Shown in pieces: positions 40,187-51,355 of a DNA stretch of 64,000 nt. The stretch is from Effrenium voratum (taxonomy: Eukaryota > Sar > Dinophyceae > Suessiales > Symbiodiniaceae). The stretch spans positions 724,501 to 788,500 of the forward strand of contig CAUJNA010003068.1 of NCBI GenBank assembly GCA_963377175.1. Reading direction: 5' to 3'. The notes beneath the pieces were generated by a model. That model did no database searches. It saw only the letters and a list, made by a program, of their open reading frames with translations, and was not told the origin of the DNA. The first letter of the stretch is position 1; each line of letters opens with the position of its first letter. Made by a program: the position numbers and the translations under genes.

Positions 40187-42304
40187 TTAGCACAGCACGG
40201 CCATACACGCCTTGCGTTTGCAGAGCTGCATGTCGGGGTGAATCTGATGCACCGGGTACGAGCAATGCTTGAGGTGCAAGCCACAGGATGTCTGTACTGA
40301 ATTGTTGTGGGCGCACTGCACGGCATGCACGGATCCCCAGGGCACCAGGCGGACGCCAATGGAGTCGACGGCAAGGGCTGGCTCTTGTGTGCAAGGCGAG
40401 AGAGTTGGCGAGCCCACCGGCTCCTCTGGCGGCTCTTCGTCGGACTCGGCCTCTGAGGATTCCAAGGCGGCTCTTGCCACGGCAAGAGCTTCCTCATCTG
40501 CATCCAGGGCTGTAGACAGCAAATTGTCCACTTCCCTGTGATACAGGAGTCTGGTCAGGCTGGGCGGGAGGCTCTGAAGCGGTAGGTGGCTAGGGCCGGT
40601 TCCACGGCTGGGCGCTGACCCCCCCGAGCCATCGGTCGAGGCGGTCTCCAGCCCCTGCGTGTGGCAGAGCTGAGCTCTGACTGCACCCACAAGGCTTCTA
40701 TGGTGTCATCTCTGCTGTATATGCGGACGAAAGGCGGTGGTGTCCTTGAAGCCTTCTGCTGTCTTCTGGCAGGCGTAGCTGCGCAGCTGCACTGAGTAAG
40801 GCGCATTTAAGGCTGTGAAGGGTGAACGAAGATGCCTCATGCTGGGTAACCAGCTGACCTCCTTCCGATTTCCACGGCAACTGTATGGCCCAACGAAGGC
40901 AAACCAGTGCTTGCAAATAGGACATTGGGCGTGAAAGGCTGGGGCATGTGTGAGATTCCAGGTTTGGAATGCAGGGCAAAATGAAATCTGGCACAAATGA
41001 GTCTCCCCATTCGGAGTGGGTGGCGTCAAGGACTTGACTCAGCAGGGCCAGCCACTTCACTAGCCAGGATGTGCTGATATCCTCACCCCGGAAACCGAAA
41101 GGCAAGCATGCAAAGGGCTGTCCTTGGCAGGTTGTTTTGGTGGCCCAACATAGGCCCCTGAGTGCCTGTGCAGACAGTGAAAGAGCGGAGGGCTTGATTC
41201 TCTGAATGTCGCCAAATCTTAGGCTGCAATGGGCGCACAAAAGCAGGGCACCTAGTAGCAGGCCCACAGCGGGTGTGCAAGTGGGGGACACTATGTGTTC
41301 CTCCCAGGCTGCAAGAACGGCCAGTGGCAAGGGCAAGGCCTCCCGTCGATCGTGTGGTTTGGGGTTGTAGGCGAAAGACTTGATTAAGGGGCTGCTCATT
41401 AAGTCTAACAGGCCGGATATTTGCCCAATGCGTGCGAACCAAGACAGTGCCTTGCTCATCATGACGGCACTGCATTTAAGCGCTGTGCGTTTTTTGTTTG
41501 GGACACATGGCAGCCTGCGATGAAGTCTGACAGGTGGGCCAGGGTAAGGCTCAGCAAATCACCCACACACTGCTGTACAAAGGCGAGAAAGAGGCGGATG
41601 GCACGGAGGTACTGCGACAAGGTGCCCCCCGAAAATTTTCGCAGTGAAGCTTCAATGAGAATCTGAGGGTGCTGCGAGGCTTCCAGGGCTTGCGCCAGCT
41701 TGCTGCTAGCGACGCAGGATTTGAGTATCAAAACCCACTCGGCCGCACACTTGTCTTTCAGTGTGGCATGCAGCTGGGCAGTGGAGGAGGGCTCAGCTGG
41801 ACGGGTTGGGCCATACGGCCTGGGCATTGTAGGCCTGGCGCCGAACACGCGGCGTGAGGGCAACACTGTGGGTGGTGGGCTGAGCAGGGATCGGATCTGA
41901 TCTGTGCGTTGCTGGCTGAAGTGAGACTGCAAGGCTAGACTGCGTGGCCAAGGCCTGCAGGGCGGCTTGGGCAGGGGGCAGGAAACAGGGTCTACCCAGG
42001 ACCTCAGTGGGATGCTCTCTGGCACAGGGCACCCTGGTCTTAGATTAGCTATTGAAGGCCTAGGGCAAGGAGGAAGTGTTGCGTGGCTCCACAGTTGAAA
42101 GCGGAGATCGCTCACAGAGGCGCGCAATGGGTAGGGCCTGGACCGATTGCTGTGATCCTTGCCTGAGGGCCAGCTAAGCTCTGGGTGGGCCTTGGCAGTC
42201 GTTCCTGACGATATGAAGGCAGAGGCAGTAGCTGGGCGTACGTCTGGACCACTGGGTTGGGCATAGGACAGGGCAGTCTGCATCCATCTCGTCGGAAAGG
42301 CCAT
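40187..42304 (-). pseudogene. tyrosine recombinase of YR element 2 (two frame breaks) with Cys-containing tail
   Basis: N-terminal helical DNA-binding part in 42304-41459 (SGGTLSQYLRAIRLFLAFVQ). The catalytic part in 41462-40698: LCAHCSLRFGDIQRIKPS (first Arg), HSLKCALLSAAAQLRL (His-x-x-Lys box) and RRLQGHHR. The frame then breaks, and VRIYSRDDTIEALW in the next frame supplies the nucleophilic Tyr, followed by RGWRPPRPMARGG. A first break lies near 41475. A tail domain to 40187 has spaced Cys and His residues (CGLHLKHCSYP, CKRKAC). YR joins element circles to target DNA without duplicating the target. Confidence 0.85.
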
Positions 42305-42618
42305 CGGGGGAGAATGAAAATGCTCGCCCCCAAAACTGTTTGTTGCGATAAGGCATCGAGCCTAACTGCAGGGCTGGTCAAGATCGAGGCAAACGCACTA
42401 GCGATGCATCTGAGGTGTTGACTCGAAGGCTGGCAGTGTACCTGCGCCGTTGCAGAACTAACATGGGTCTGCAATGTTAGGGCGGAGTACAACGAGGCCA
42501 GGGTGTTTTCTTGCATCTGCTGCATGCGGAGCGGGTTGCAAGGAGGGCCAACGCACTGTGCAGGTGTCTCGGGTAAGGCGATGGGGCTGAGTTGCGCGTG
42601 CATGCACAGGGCAAGGCA

Positions 42619-43752
42619 TCAATACATGGCCACGTTGGGCTGCATGGACTCATAGCACCGGCTGCAGTAGTGCGAAGTGTGCGTGTCCTCAACCAAAGGC
42701 ATCCGGTCATTGATGATGCGGCCGCAGGCGGAGTGGAAGGGACAGGGCGATGATGCACAAGGCAATGCGCAGCACACGCGGGACTGGTCGTCCAGGTACC
42801 AGGCTTTGGCTACCCCCCCCACTCGCGCTGCCTTCATAGTGCAGGGCAGTCGCATGGCCGGAATTTGCGCACACTGCTCCAGTTGGGCTATGGCGCGCGT
42901 GTTCTCCTGCGGCTGGGAGGGCTTTGGCCAGGGCTGCGCGGGCTTACGATAAAACTGCCGCTCATTGCGTTTCCAATGCTGAAGGCGTGATGTTCTTCGT
43001 CAATGCGCGTGGCGCACGTGGGAGGGCAACCGAAAGGCAAGTCATAGAAGTTCATCCACCAGCTGCCGTCCCACGCGTACAAAGGCGTGTCCGGCGCAAG
43101 GCCCAAGTGCTGAAGGTCAGGTTTTGGTTCGTGGAATCCGGAGGAAGGCTGAGGAGGCCAGTCGCAAGGCGGGTTCAAGGCTGCTTTGGGCGGGGGCCCG
43201 GGCGGAGGCCTCTGCGGCTCCGAAGGCAAAGGCCTTGGCTTGGGAGCCGCCTTGAGGATCACCTCCGGCTTGGCCGGCAAGGCATCGTCCGGCAAACCTG
43301 GAGCGTCAGGCCATTGCGCACTGGGCGGCGAAGGGCAAGGCTTTGGAGCCTCAGTTGAGGCAGTTTCGGGCTTGGCCGGCCAGGCGTCCTGGGAAGGCGC
43401 TGGTGCCGGCGTAGAGTCTGCCGGCGTAGACTCTGGTGCGAGCTGGTCGGCCCAAGGCTTTTCGTCTTTATCGCAGGGCTGATACAAGAAGTTCTCTGCC
43501 CTGGCAGGGTCGAGGAGCGGCACCAAGGGCGGCTCTTCAGTGCAAGGCTCCGGCAGGTCTTGAGTAGATGCCCCTTCGGGTGGCAATGTTGGACTCATCC
43601 GTGGGAAGGACGGCCTCTGGCAAAGGCGACGAGGATCGCGAGGCCGTGCGTTCCCTCAAGGCTGCAAGCATGGCGGTCAGGGCTGCCTGGTTCTCTTCCG
43701 TCATGCTGGAGACAATGCCCATGAGGTCTGAGGAAGGCACTTGGTCCGACAT
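42619..43752 (-). pseudogene. Pro-rich, Cys-rich protein of YR element 2 (two frame breaks)
   Basis: Starts at the ATG at 43752 (MSDQVPSSDLMGIVSSMTEE). Near 43598 the frame moves to a long Pro/Ala/Lys-rich stretch (to about 42890) ending with WDGSWWMNFYDLPFGCPPTC. Near 42890 it moves again to a Cys-rich end: SRVCCALPCASSPCPFHSAC and HYCSRCYESM, likely a zinc-binding fold. About 375 residues. Family unknown. It could be a second structural or nucleic-acid-binding protein of the element. Confidence 0.5.
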
Positions 43753-44052
43753 GCTCAAGGCGAGTGAAAGGTGCCGAGCAGAAGTGGGCGCGTCGCACAC
43801 TGCTGAAATGGCTGCAAAGCACAAGTCTGGTGCAAAACGGAAGTGCACACGGCAAAAATGCTTGGGGCACGTGGTGACAAGGCTGCTGGAGCGCCGGCGC
43901 AGGCCTGTCATCCGTTGAATGCACAAAAGTACTAAGAGGAAGGCATGGTTGTAGCACGGCTGTGAAATGAGGCCACGGCAGTGAGTGCCTGAGTCCGCTG
44001 AGCGACAGGGCTTATTAAAGCGGGTGTCAAGCAGATCGCGAGCCACACGCTT

Positions 44053-44694
44053 TTAAAACTGTGAGCATGACGTGAGGTCCACAGGTTCGTGAGAGTGCGT
44101 CTCCCTAACTGGCAAAGCGGGTATCGCGGGCTGCATACGCACGAGGATGAATTCAAGGTCTTCAAGGCAAGACAAAACCGCATTCAAAAGGCGGGTTGTC
44201 TTAGGGCCAACACATGCGTGCAAAAGTGAAACTAAGGCTGACTCGGAGCGCTCGTGCCAGCGATGCTGAATTGCAAAGCACCTGAAATTAGGGTCACAGG
44301 CGGCCGTCAGGAGGCCCCTGGCTGAAAGGCTTGTCGTTTGAGTCAAGAAACATGCTGTAGGCTTGTGCCAGTCAAAGGCGGAGGCAAACGAAGCCAGGCT
44401 GTCCACGGTGAAGGTCTGGCTCTGATTGGCATATGCAATGGCAAAGGCACACAGTGTCAAAAGGCGGGCGAAGTGCAAAGAGCCCTCGTGAAGGCCAATG
44501 CGCAAAATGATGAAGTCCAGGTCACGACGAAGGTGACTCAGCAGGGCCAGTTTGCTCTGCCTGGCAAAGAACGAGTCTGTCCAGCAGGCAAGCAGGCTAA
44601 TCCACTGCTCCACCAATTCAGGGCACGGCTGAATCTCATGGGGTGAAAGCGCCATTACGGCGTGCTGGGCAAAATGGCTATGGTGTACAAGCAC
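44053..44694 (-). CDS. unrecognised helical, hydrophobic ORF in YR element 2
   Basis: 213 codons with LLSHLRRDLDFIILRIGLHE and hydrophobic LLTLCAFAIAYA. No family known. A similar style of sequence is in the next frame upstream (44853-45203). Both could be chance openings in the element leader; I list this one because it is long and has no competing frame. Confidence 0.3.
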   Translation of the reverse strand: MLVHHSHFAQHAVMALSPHEIQPCPELVEQWISLLACWTDSFFARQSKLALLSHLRRDLDFIILRIGLHEGSLHFARLLTLCAFAIAYANQSQTFTVDSLASFASAFDWHKPTACFLTQTTSLSARGLLTAACDPNFRCFAIQHRWHERSESALVSLLHACVGPKTTRLLNAVLSCLEDLEFILVRMQPAIPALPVRETHSHEPVDLTSCSQF

Positions 44695-44852
44695 ACTGAA
44701 GTGAGCGCTGAGGGCAGGGAAATACTAGGTTCCTGACTGGTTGCACTGACCTGGCGGCAAAGAGTCGGTGTGTTGACCGTAATGCGAGTCAGATGTGCAA
44801 GTGCAGTGTGTAGCAGGCACACTGTGGTACTTTTAGCCAGAGTAGTGCCCCA

Positions 44853-45203
44853 TCATGTGAGGGCATGGTACGCAAAGGCCGCCCAGTGCTGTACAGAGTC
44901 TAAAATGCATGACAATGCACGAGTGCCCTCGATCAGGGTGAGGGCCACAAGGCAAACTGCAATGATGTGGCAGAAAAGCTTAATGCGCAAAAGGACTGTG
45001 TAGAGCTCGTCGAGCATGACTTCAAGGTCTAAGTAGCTTCTGGCTAATGTGGCGTGGATGGCGTCTAAAGTGTCGCCGTCACACTCCATGGCACCAAGGG
45101 CAAGGCGTTGGATTGGAGGGTGAAAGAATGCTTGCAACCGACGTAAATCAACCTTTAGCGGGAATGCAAGTGCGCATGCAAACACCATGCATGGTGTACA
45201 CAA
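44853..45203 (-). CDS. unrecognised hydrophobic ORF in YR element 2
   Basis: 116 codons, two hydrophobic stretches (FCHIIAVCLVALTLIEG near residues 73-89). Weak resemblance in pattern to 44053-44694 (DLEVMLDELYTVLLRIKL against DLDFIILRIGL). Coding status doubtful. Confidence 0.25.
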   Translation of the reverse strand: MCTPCMVFACALAFPLKVDLRRLQAFFHPPIQRLALGAMECDGDTLDAIHATLARSYLDLEVMLDELYTVLLRIKLFCHIIAVCLVALTLIEGTRALSCILDSVQHWAAFAYHALT

Positions 45204-45219
45204 ATATCTAGGCCTGGAG

Positions 45220-46215
45220 AGCAGGGCTTTTGTGGAGGTCCTGGAGGAACCTCAGTTGCCAAGGGCTCGCGGCGCAAGGCAACAACCCCGGAGGGTTGCA
45301 GTTCAAGAGCGGACTCAAGAATGCGTGGCTGGGGTCCTGACAGAAGTCAGTGCACCAGTGTGGAGGTCCCGGAGGATCCTCAGTTGCCAAGGGCTCGCGG
45401 CGCAAGGCAACAATTCTGGAGGGATGCAATTCAAGAGCGGACTCAAGAATGCGTGACTGCGGTCATGAATGAAGGCACTGCGCCTTGTGGAGGTCCCGGA
45501 GGAGCCTCAATTGCCAAGGGCTCGCGGCCGGAGGGCCGCGATTCAAGAGCGGACTCAAGAATGCATGACTGCGGTCATGAATGAAGGCTCTGCGCCTTGT
45601 TGAGGTCACGGAGGAGCCTCAATTGCCAAGGGCTCGCGGCGCAAGGCAGCAACCCCGGAGGGTCGCGATTCAAGAGCGGACTCAAGAATGCATGACTGCG
45701 GTCATGACAGAAGGCGTTGCGCCTTGTGGAGGTCCCGGAGGAGCCTCAAATGCCAAGGGCTCGCGGCGCAAGGCAGCAGCCCCGGAGGGCTGCGGTTCAA
45801 GAGCGGACTCAAGAACGCATGACTGAGGTCATGACTGAAGGCAATGCGCCTGTATGGAGGTCCCGGAGGAGCCTCGGTTGCCAAGGGCTCGCGGCGCAAG
45901 GCAACAACCCCGGAGGGATGCAATTCAAGAGCGGACTCAAGAATGCGTGACTGGGGTCCTGACAGAAGTCAGTGCACCAGTGGAGGTCCCGGAGGAGCCT
46001 CGGTTGCCAAGGGCTCGCGGCGCAAGGCAACAACCCCGGAGGGATGCATTTCAAGAGCGGACTCAAGAATGTCTGACTGGGGTCCTGACAGATGTCAGTG
46101 CACCAGTGTGGAGGTCCCGGAGGAGCCTCGGTTGCCAAGGGCTCGCGGCGCAAGGCAACAACCCCGAAAGATGCAGTTCAGAGCGGACTCAAGTTGCAAG
46201 TCTTGGGTCCTAACT
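45220..46215. repeat. eight-unit tandem repeat, about 127 bases each
   Basis: Units marked by GCCAAGGGCTCGCGG start at 45258, 45386, 45513, 45625 (a 15-base shorter step), 45752, 45880, 46006 and 46134. Each has GAGGTCCCGGAGGAGCCTC and CAAGAGCGGACTCAAGAATG. It lies in the 5' leader of YR element 2. The plus-strand frames through it are repeat artefacts. Confidence 0.9.
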
Positions 46216-46804
46216 GCAGTCAGGCCGTGTTGGGAAGGTCCCGCAGAAGCTGTACAATGCCTAAATATAGGAGTAATGGCAGCTGTCACGGTTGTCTGAA
46301 AGGCAACAACTAAGGCCGTAGCCGACAGTCAGGCGGGCACGGATACACTTGCAAGAAAAAGGGGGTAACGAAAGCTGCAGGCAAGGTAGCCACGCAAATA
46401 CATTGAAGCACAGTGCAGTGTATTTGGCTCAAGAACCAGCCACGTGTCGCGTCACTTTTCACGTTAGCACATGGTGAGGAATGCCAGGCTGTCACAAAAG
46501 GCAGAGCCTGGGGCAATGTGCGTCACCACAGGCTGCGACAGTTATCGCATGGTTGTAAGGCAAGGGCTAAGACATCGCGCCGTGCCAAGTGGTGGCACTG
46601 CCGATGGTGAAACACCTTGCGTTTTGGCAGGATGTACACAGTATCAGGGCGGCACGAAGGCTGGGAGTCAAAGGACCCAAAGAGGGCCTTGCTGTACTGG
46701 CGTAGCAGCCACCAGATGGCAAGGCAGGTGAAGCCGGACACAAGGGCTGTGTGCACGGCGAGGCACATTCCGAAACACAGCAAGGCGTCCATGGCGGCGT
46801 TTGT

Positions 46805-46910
46805 TTCGAAATGAAACCGCAGGTTTGGGTCAAGGCTTGAGCCAAAATGGCTACGCATAGTTCGATTCACCACATGCCCTAAACACAAGGGAAAAGAAAC
46901 CCTAAGCGTT
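46805..46910 (-). repeat. split repeat A1 of YR element 2, carrying a spliced-leader sequence
   Basis: 106 bases at the 5' end of the element. It contains CGTAGCCATTTTGGCTCAAG on the minus strand at 46837-46856, an exact match to 20 bases of the dinoflagellate spliced leader. Confidence 0.9.
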
Positions 46911-48485
46911 TGCTGCTAAGGTCCGAGCAGTCGTGCCAGTGAAGCCACAGACCCCCAAACTGCAACTCGATCACCGAAATGCAAGCCAAAGGAAATCAAA
47001 ACCAACAGTTAACAGTAGTATGAAACACATGAGTATAGTAACCTTAAAAATGCTCTGGAGGCTGGAAACGGAGGCATAATCGGGACTTATTCGGCCAAGG
47101 TGTCGCCAAAATGAGGTCCTCCTCGCAGCCTCTCCTCGACGCAGCCTGGAATCGAGCCTGGCGCAAGGCGCTACTAAGAGAAGTACCGCTACCGGATCCG
47201 CTATGGAGCCTTGCTGCCAGAGGTGGTGACGAGGCCGCCAGCTGAACATGTCATCGTTTCTGTGACACGCGCATTGTCGTCCGAGCTTGAACCCAAACAA
47301 CACTCCAAATCAAAAAACCCCGCAAATCCCAAAGGCGCGCACTTCTTTTTCACGGGTTGCTGGAAAGTAGCACTGCCTCCAGGGCACGCGGTGCACTTGG
47401 AGCAGGAGGTACCATTGTCCCGGAACCTGCCTTGTATAAGGCCGAGCAGGTTGTTTTTCAATCGAAACAAGTGGTTTGAGTTCAAGGCTAGCAGCAAAAT
47501 AGCCGCTTTCAGCTTGGGCTCCTCTGGCTTTTCTTCTTGCGGCATCTGCGGGGGGAAGTTCTCGCACTGCATCCGCAGGTTATCTTGCATCAGCGGTATC
47601 CACAAGCCATCACAGACGCACTTGTCGCGCGCCGCAGCGCACACCAATTCCCAGGGCTCATCTTTCGTCTCCTCAAGTTATCCGTGGACGCTTGGATCTC
47701 CCACAGGGTGGCCAGCAGCGTCGGAATGTCCTTAAAGTGCCTGAAAAGAATTCGCGCACCGGCTCTATTTTGTCCAAGCTGCGCTGCTCGAGGTGCGAGT
47801 ATAGAACGGACTTGTCGGAGATCTTGTTGGCTACAATATAGTCTACGAATTGCCCGTGTGACAGGGGCTGAACCCTGCCCAGCTTGATGCCGTGCACCTC
47901 TAAACTCTCATGTTAAAGGTCCCGCGCACTGCTCCTAGCCTCAACCACAAAGAACCCTGAACCCAAAAGCCGACAGCAAGGCGCATCCCCCCCTTGTGGA
48001 AAACAAGGTTGCAAGACAAGCGTGTCCTTGCATTAAAAATGCCAGACGGGGGCCGTGGCAAGCGTGCCCACGCCTGCGTCAACGGACCTGCGGGTCCAGA
48101 GACGCCCACAGGGCCAGACCGCGGGTCTGGGCCTGGAAGAAAGCTGAGATGCGCTCCCAGTTCATGTCCGGAGGGCTCCCAGCGGGAAAGGCTGTCCGGA
48201 AGGCCTAAGCGAGCTTAAGGCTTAGAAGGGTCGGATGGGTGGGTTTCAAAACAAAATCAGGACTGCGAGTCCTAAACGTGAGTTTGAGGGCTAGGAGCAC
48301 CAAATGGCGGCGGCGTAGAAGATTCACCCCCGACCTATAAACACAAGGGAAAAGAAAACCCTTAGCGTTAAAGGTTCCGCGTACTGCTCCTAGCCTTAAA
48401 CCACAAAGAACCCTAAACCTAAAAGCCGACAGCAAGGCGCACACCTTTTTACCGGGTTCACTGCGGTGGCCGATGGCGGCCGACA
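46911..48485. repeat. degenerate copies of related YR-element ends
   Basis: 47286-47415 resembles B (CTTGAACCCAAAC, TTTTTCACGGG, CTGCCTCCAGGGCA, GGAGCAGGAGG). 48240-48365 resembles A (GGTGGGTTTCAAAACAAAATC, ACACAAGGGAAAAGAAAACC). AAGGTCCCGCGCACTGCTCC at 47916 and AAGGTTCCGCGTACTGCTCC at 48380 resemble the A2-B1 spacer. So remains of at least one more element of this family abut YR element 2. No RT or YR is readable here. Confidence 0.65.
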
Positions 48486-48620
48486 AGCTTTAGCTTGGAG
48501 GCTTCTAGCTGGAATCCAAGCATTGCCTTACGGGCATCCTCAAGAAACCTTAAGTTATATACCCTAAACTGGAAACACGAGACCGTGAAGGCTCCCGTTT
48601 GAGTCCTCTTTGGAGCGCTG

Positions 48621-49340
48621 TTGCGCTTCTTTGCCGTTTTTGATAAAATTGCCATTGGCCTGGATAAAATAGCAATTGGCCTTGATAAAGTGGCCATTCG
48701 GGCTTGCCCTGATAACACGGCCATCGGGCGAGCTTTCTTAAAAATAGCCGGGCTGAAATTGGCAATCTGTTGCCTAAAGCTGCAGATCTGCCCATTCTGG
48801 CAATTTCTTGATAAAACGGCCATTGGGTTTGCACTCCTTGATCTTAATGGCTGCTGCGGCCAAGTTCTTGATCAAGCTTTGATAATTCATACGGTCCTGG
48901 GGCCAGCGAAGCCAAGTAGATGGCCGTTTGTCAACAATGGCCAATTTATCAGCCATGGACCGGAAGCGGCCAACTTGCCAAACAGCAATTTCATATTGTC
49001 CCGTGTAAAAAGTTTATCAGCGGCCGGGCCGAGCCATTTTTTAATCAAAGGCTGGCGAAACAAATTACAACTTTATCAAGGCCGGCCAGCCGCAGCGGCC
49101 GTTTTATCAAAGCCGATGGCCGTTTTATCAAGGCCAGCCAGCCTCAATTGCCGTTTTATCAACAATGGCCGCTTTATTCAAGGCGAGGATGGCCGCAATG
49201 GCAACCAGAACCGGCCAAATGGCCAAACCTCCCAAATTCGGGTTGCGGATGGCCGATTTCATATTGTCCCGTATCAGGAGTTTATCAGCGGCCAGCCCGA
49301 GCAATTTTATCAAGGGACGCTTTCGGCCCGGAAAACCAAC
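48621..49340. repeat. GGCCRTTTTATCAA array, switching orientation midway
   Basis: At 48640-48830 the motif runs as TTGATAAAAYGGCCATTGG-like units (GATAAAATTGCCATTGGCCT and variants). From about 49000 to 49330 it runs on the other strand as GGCCGTTTTATCAA and GTTTATCAGCGGCC. Units are about 20-40 bases and loosely spaced. Translated frames only reflect the repeat. Confidence 0.7.
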
Positions 49341-50035
49341 AAATTCCAGCTTCCAGGCAGAATATTGGCCTGGCCTGGGATCCGCTGCGGTATGACCGCA
49401 GCGAGAACTTGACTTTAAAGCAGGCATGGCATGGAAAAGGCCATTGTGAGCTGCTACAGGGTAAGTGCTGTAAGTCGTCCCGGGTTGATCTAAGTCGTCC
49501 CGGGCGAGTGTGCCCGTTGTGTTTGGATGTAAAGATAGTTGTCTCACGCGTGTCATTCTCTGAAATCGCATAATTCTGTGCTGGGCGCGTGCAAAATGTT
49601 CATTGGGATGAGGGCACGGCTCACCCGGCGCTCGCGCGGCACTTGCGCAGAGTCGCGCGGCGCTCGCGCCGGCAGCCCTTTTGTCGGGTGTTCCGGGGGA
49701 ACCAACAGAAAAACACTATTTATGTTTGAAGGATAGGAACCCTTTAATTGCAGTGTGCCCAATAGGGTTTTGCCCGGGAAAAGCATTGAACATGAACCCA
49801 AACCAGTGAGTTTGGCAACGTCGCCCTTCCAGTTCTGCGCCCATTGTGTTTGGCACAGAATGGGGTGACTTAAAACGCATGGGGTGACTTAAACAGATAT
49901 GCGTAGTTCCAAGCGGCTGGGGATGGCTGGGGTGACTTAACGCGACGTGGGGTGACTTACGACGCCCGCTTGTAGAGAGCTTGCGTTTCGACCCTAGAAG
50001 TTCTAATTGTATTTCTGGCAGCAGTGTTAACCATT
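49341..50035. other. no supported gene; GGGGTGACTTAA repeats
   Basis: GGGGTGACTTA occurs four times at 49862-49962. A GC-rich patch of CGCGCGGC and GGCGCTCGCG words is at 49610-49680. Nothing else is recognised. Confidence 0.55.
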
Positions 50036-50250
50036 ATACCTGGCCCTTAAGCAGCTTGAGTCTCTCAACAATACTTGACAAGGGAACCTTGAGCGCAAGC
50101 ACTCCTTTTCAGCACACGGGGTAGAGCATCAAAGGTAAGGAAAGGTCCTTCTCAGAAAGGGGGGGACCCCCAAAAGGAGAAAAGGGTTCACACCCGAAAA
50201 GAGGGGGGTCCCCCAAGAAGGGTACAGGGGGTGAGGGCAGGCAAGCCCCG
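50036..50250. repeat. direct repeat, copy 1 (about 215 bases)
   Basis: From TATACCTGG-CCCTTAAGCAGC through GGGGTAGAGCATCAAAGG and the C/G tracts AGGGGGGGACCCCC and GAGGGGGGTCCCCC to GTGAGGGCAGGCAAGC. Copy 2 lies 440 bases to the right and touches the AT-rich element. Confidence 0.9.
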
Positions 50251-50472
50251 CCCGAACCCAGACTGAAAGGTAAGCCACATGGTGTGGCATGCGTAGCCAA
50301 TAAGCCACTTCGTGTGGCAGGCATAGCCACTCACTCGTCCAACCTGGGTGGGTGGGTGGGAGAAAATCTAAGGCCCTGAAATTGGAAGGAAAGGAAAGGT
50401 TTGAGCCTCAAGCTGCAACTCAACAGTTAAGGGCGCCCGTATAACGCCGCGAGTGCAAGCACTAGCAATCCT

Positions 50473-50688
50473 TATACCTGGTGCCCTTAAGCAGCTTGAG
50501 TCTCTCAACAATACTTGACAAGGGAACCTTGAGCGCAAGCACTCCTTTTCAGCACACGGGGTAGAGCATCAAAGGTAAGGAAAGGTCCTTCTCAGAAAGG
50601 GGGGGACCCCCAAAAGGAGAAAAGGGTTCACACCCGAAAAGAGGGGGGTCCCCCAAGAAGGCCACAGGGGGTGAGGGCAGGCAAGCGC
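50473..50688. repeat. direct repeat, copy 2, bordering the AT-rich element
   Basis: Near-identical to copy 1. It ends a few bases before composition changes sharply to AT-rich at about 50705. Confidence 0.9.
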
Positions 50689-50953
50689 CCCATGTCGAGA
50701 ACTCGCACCGCAAAAAATACAAGAACATATCTTGAAAGAAGTAAAATAATTTTCAGAACAACTTACCAAAATATAAAATATAGGTTTATAATTCAAATAT
50801 TAAATAAGGTTAATACATTATTCATATTCATTAACCTTATCTAATTCCTTGAAAATAATTTTACTTCATTGAAATATTATATAAGGTTAAGAAGTTATTC
50901 TACATATTAACCTTATACAATTTTATGTAAAATATTTATTAATAAAAATAATG

Positions 50954-51355
50954 TTAATTTTCTTCTGCCTGTTTCATTTCTAAATTTCTTTTATGCTTAT
51001 TTGTTTTAAGATGTTGCTTTTTTAAACATTGAGAAAAATAGCAGTCACAAATATCACACTGAATTTTTATACTGTTCCATGTTCTATTACTTTCAAGTGT
51101 TTTATTTCTATATTCATCATCTTCTTTATATCTTTTTCTATGCTCCTCATTGTATCTATCCTTATGTTTAATTCGGTTATTTCTTTTGTTTTCTGAACAT
51201 TGTTTGCATTGTTTATTATCTTTATTAAATTCGTCAAATAGTTTCATTCTACCACAGTTTCTACATAATTTTTCATTATCAGTTTTGAATGAACCGTTTT
51301 CCAAAATTCCTTCATACATTGTACCTTTAATTAAAACACAAATGTTTCCTTCCAT
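50954..51355 (-). CDS. PLV B zinc-finger protein
   Basis: 133 codons, intact. The first zinc site is CRNCGRMKLFDEF followed by CKQC, a treble-clef-like pair. Then a very basic Lys/Arg/Asn stretch, then CDICDCYFSQCLKKQHLKTN with KH, a C2H2-like finger. The basic middle and C-terminal finger have the same style as the GIY-YIG nuclease at 54385-55133 (CECGQKL, HITRRKH), so it may be a nuclease relative that lost its catalytic domain. DNA binding is likely; the function is unknown. Confidence 0.7.
   Translation of the reverse strand: MEGNICVLIKGTMYEGILENGSFKTDNEKLCRNCGRMKLFDEFNKDNKQCKQCSENKRNNRIKHKDRYNEEHRKRYKEDDEYRNKTLESNRTWNSIKIQCDICDCYFSQCLKKQHLKTNKHKRNLEMKQAEEN

Larger units (their letters stand above)
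34717..46910 (-). mobile_element. YR element 2: tyrosine-recombinase retrotransposon with split direct repeats
   Basis: On the minus strand the ends read A1 (46910-46805), body, B1 (35366-35232), A2 (35208-35101), B2 (34851-34717). This is the split direct repeat layout of Ngaro/PAT-type YR retrotransposons. The body holds, in order, an eight-unit tandem repeat, two hydrophobic ORFs, a Cys-rich ORF, YR, Gag, methyltransferase, RT and RNase H. Known DIRS-like elements usually have Gag-RT-RNase H-YR, so YR in front is unusual. YR element 1 has the same order. Frame breaks in YR, Gag, the Cys-rich ORF and one stop before RNase H make this copy probably inactive. Confidence 0.85.
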
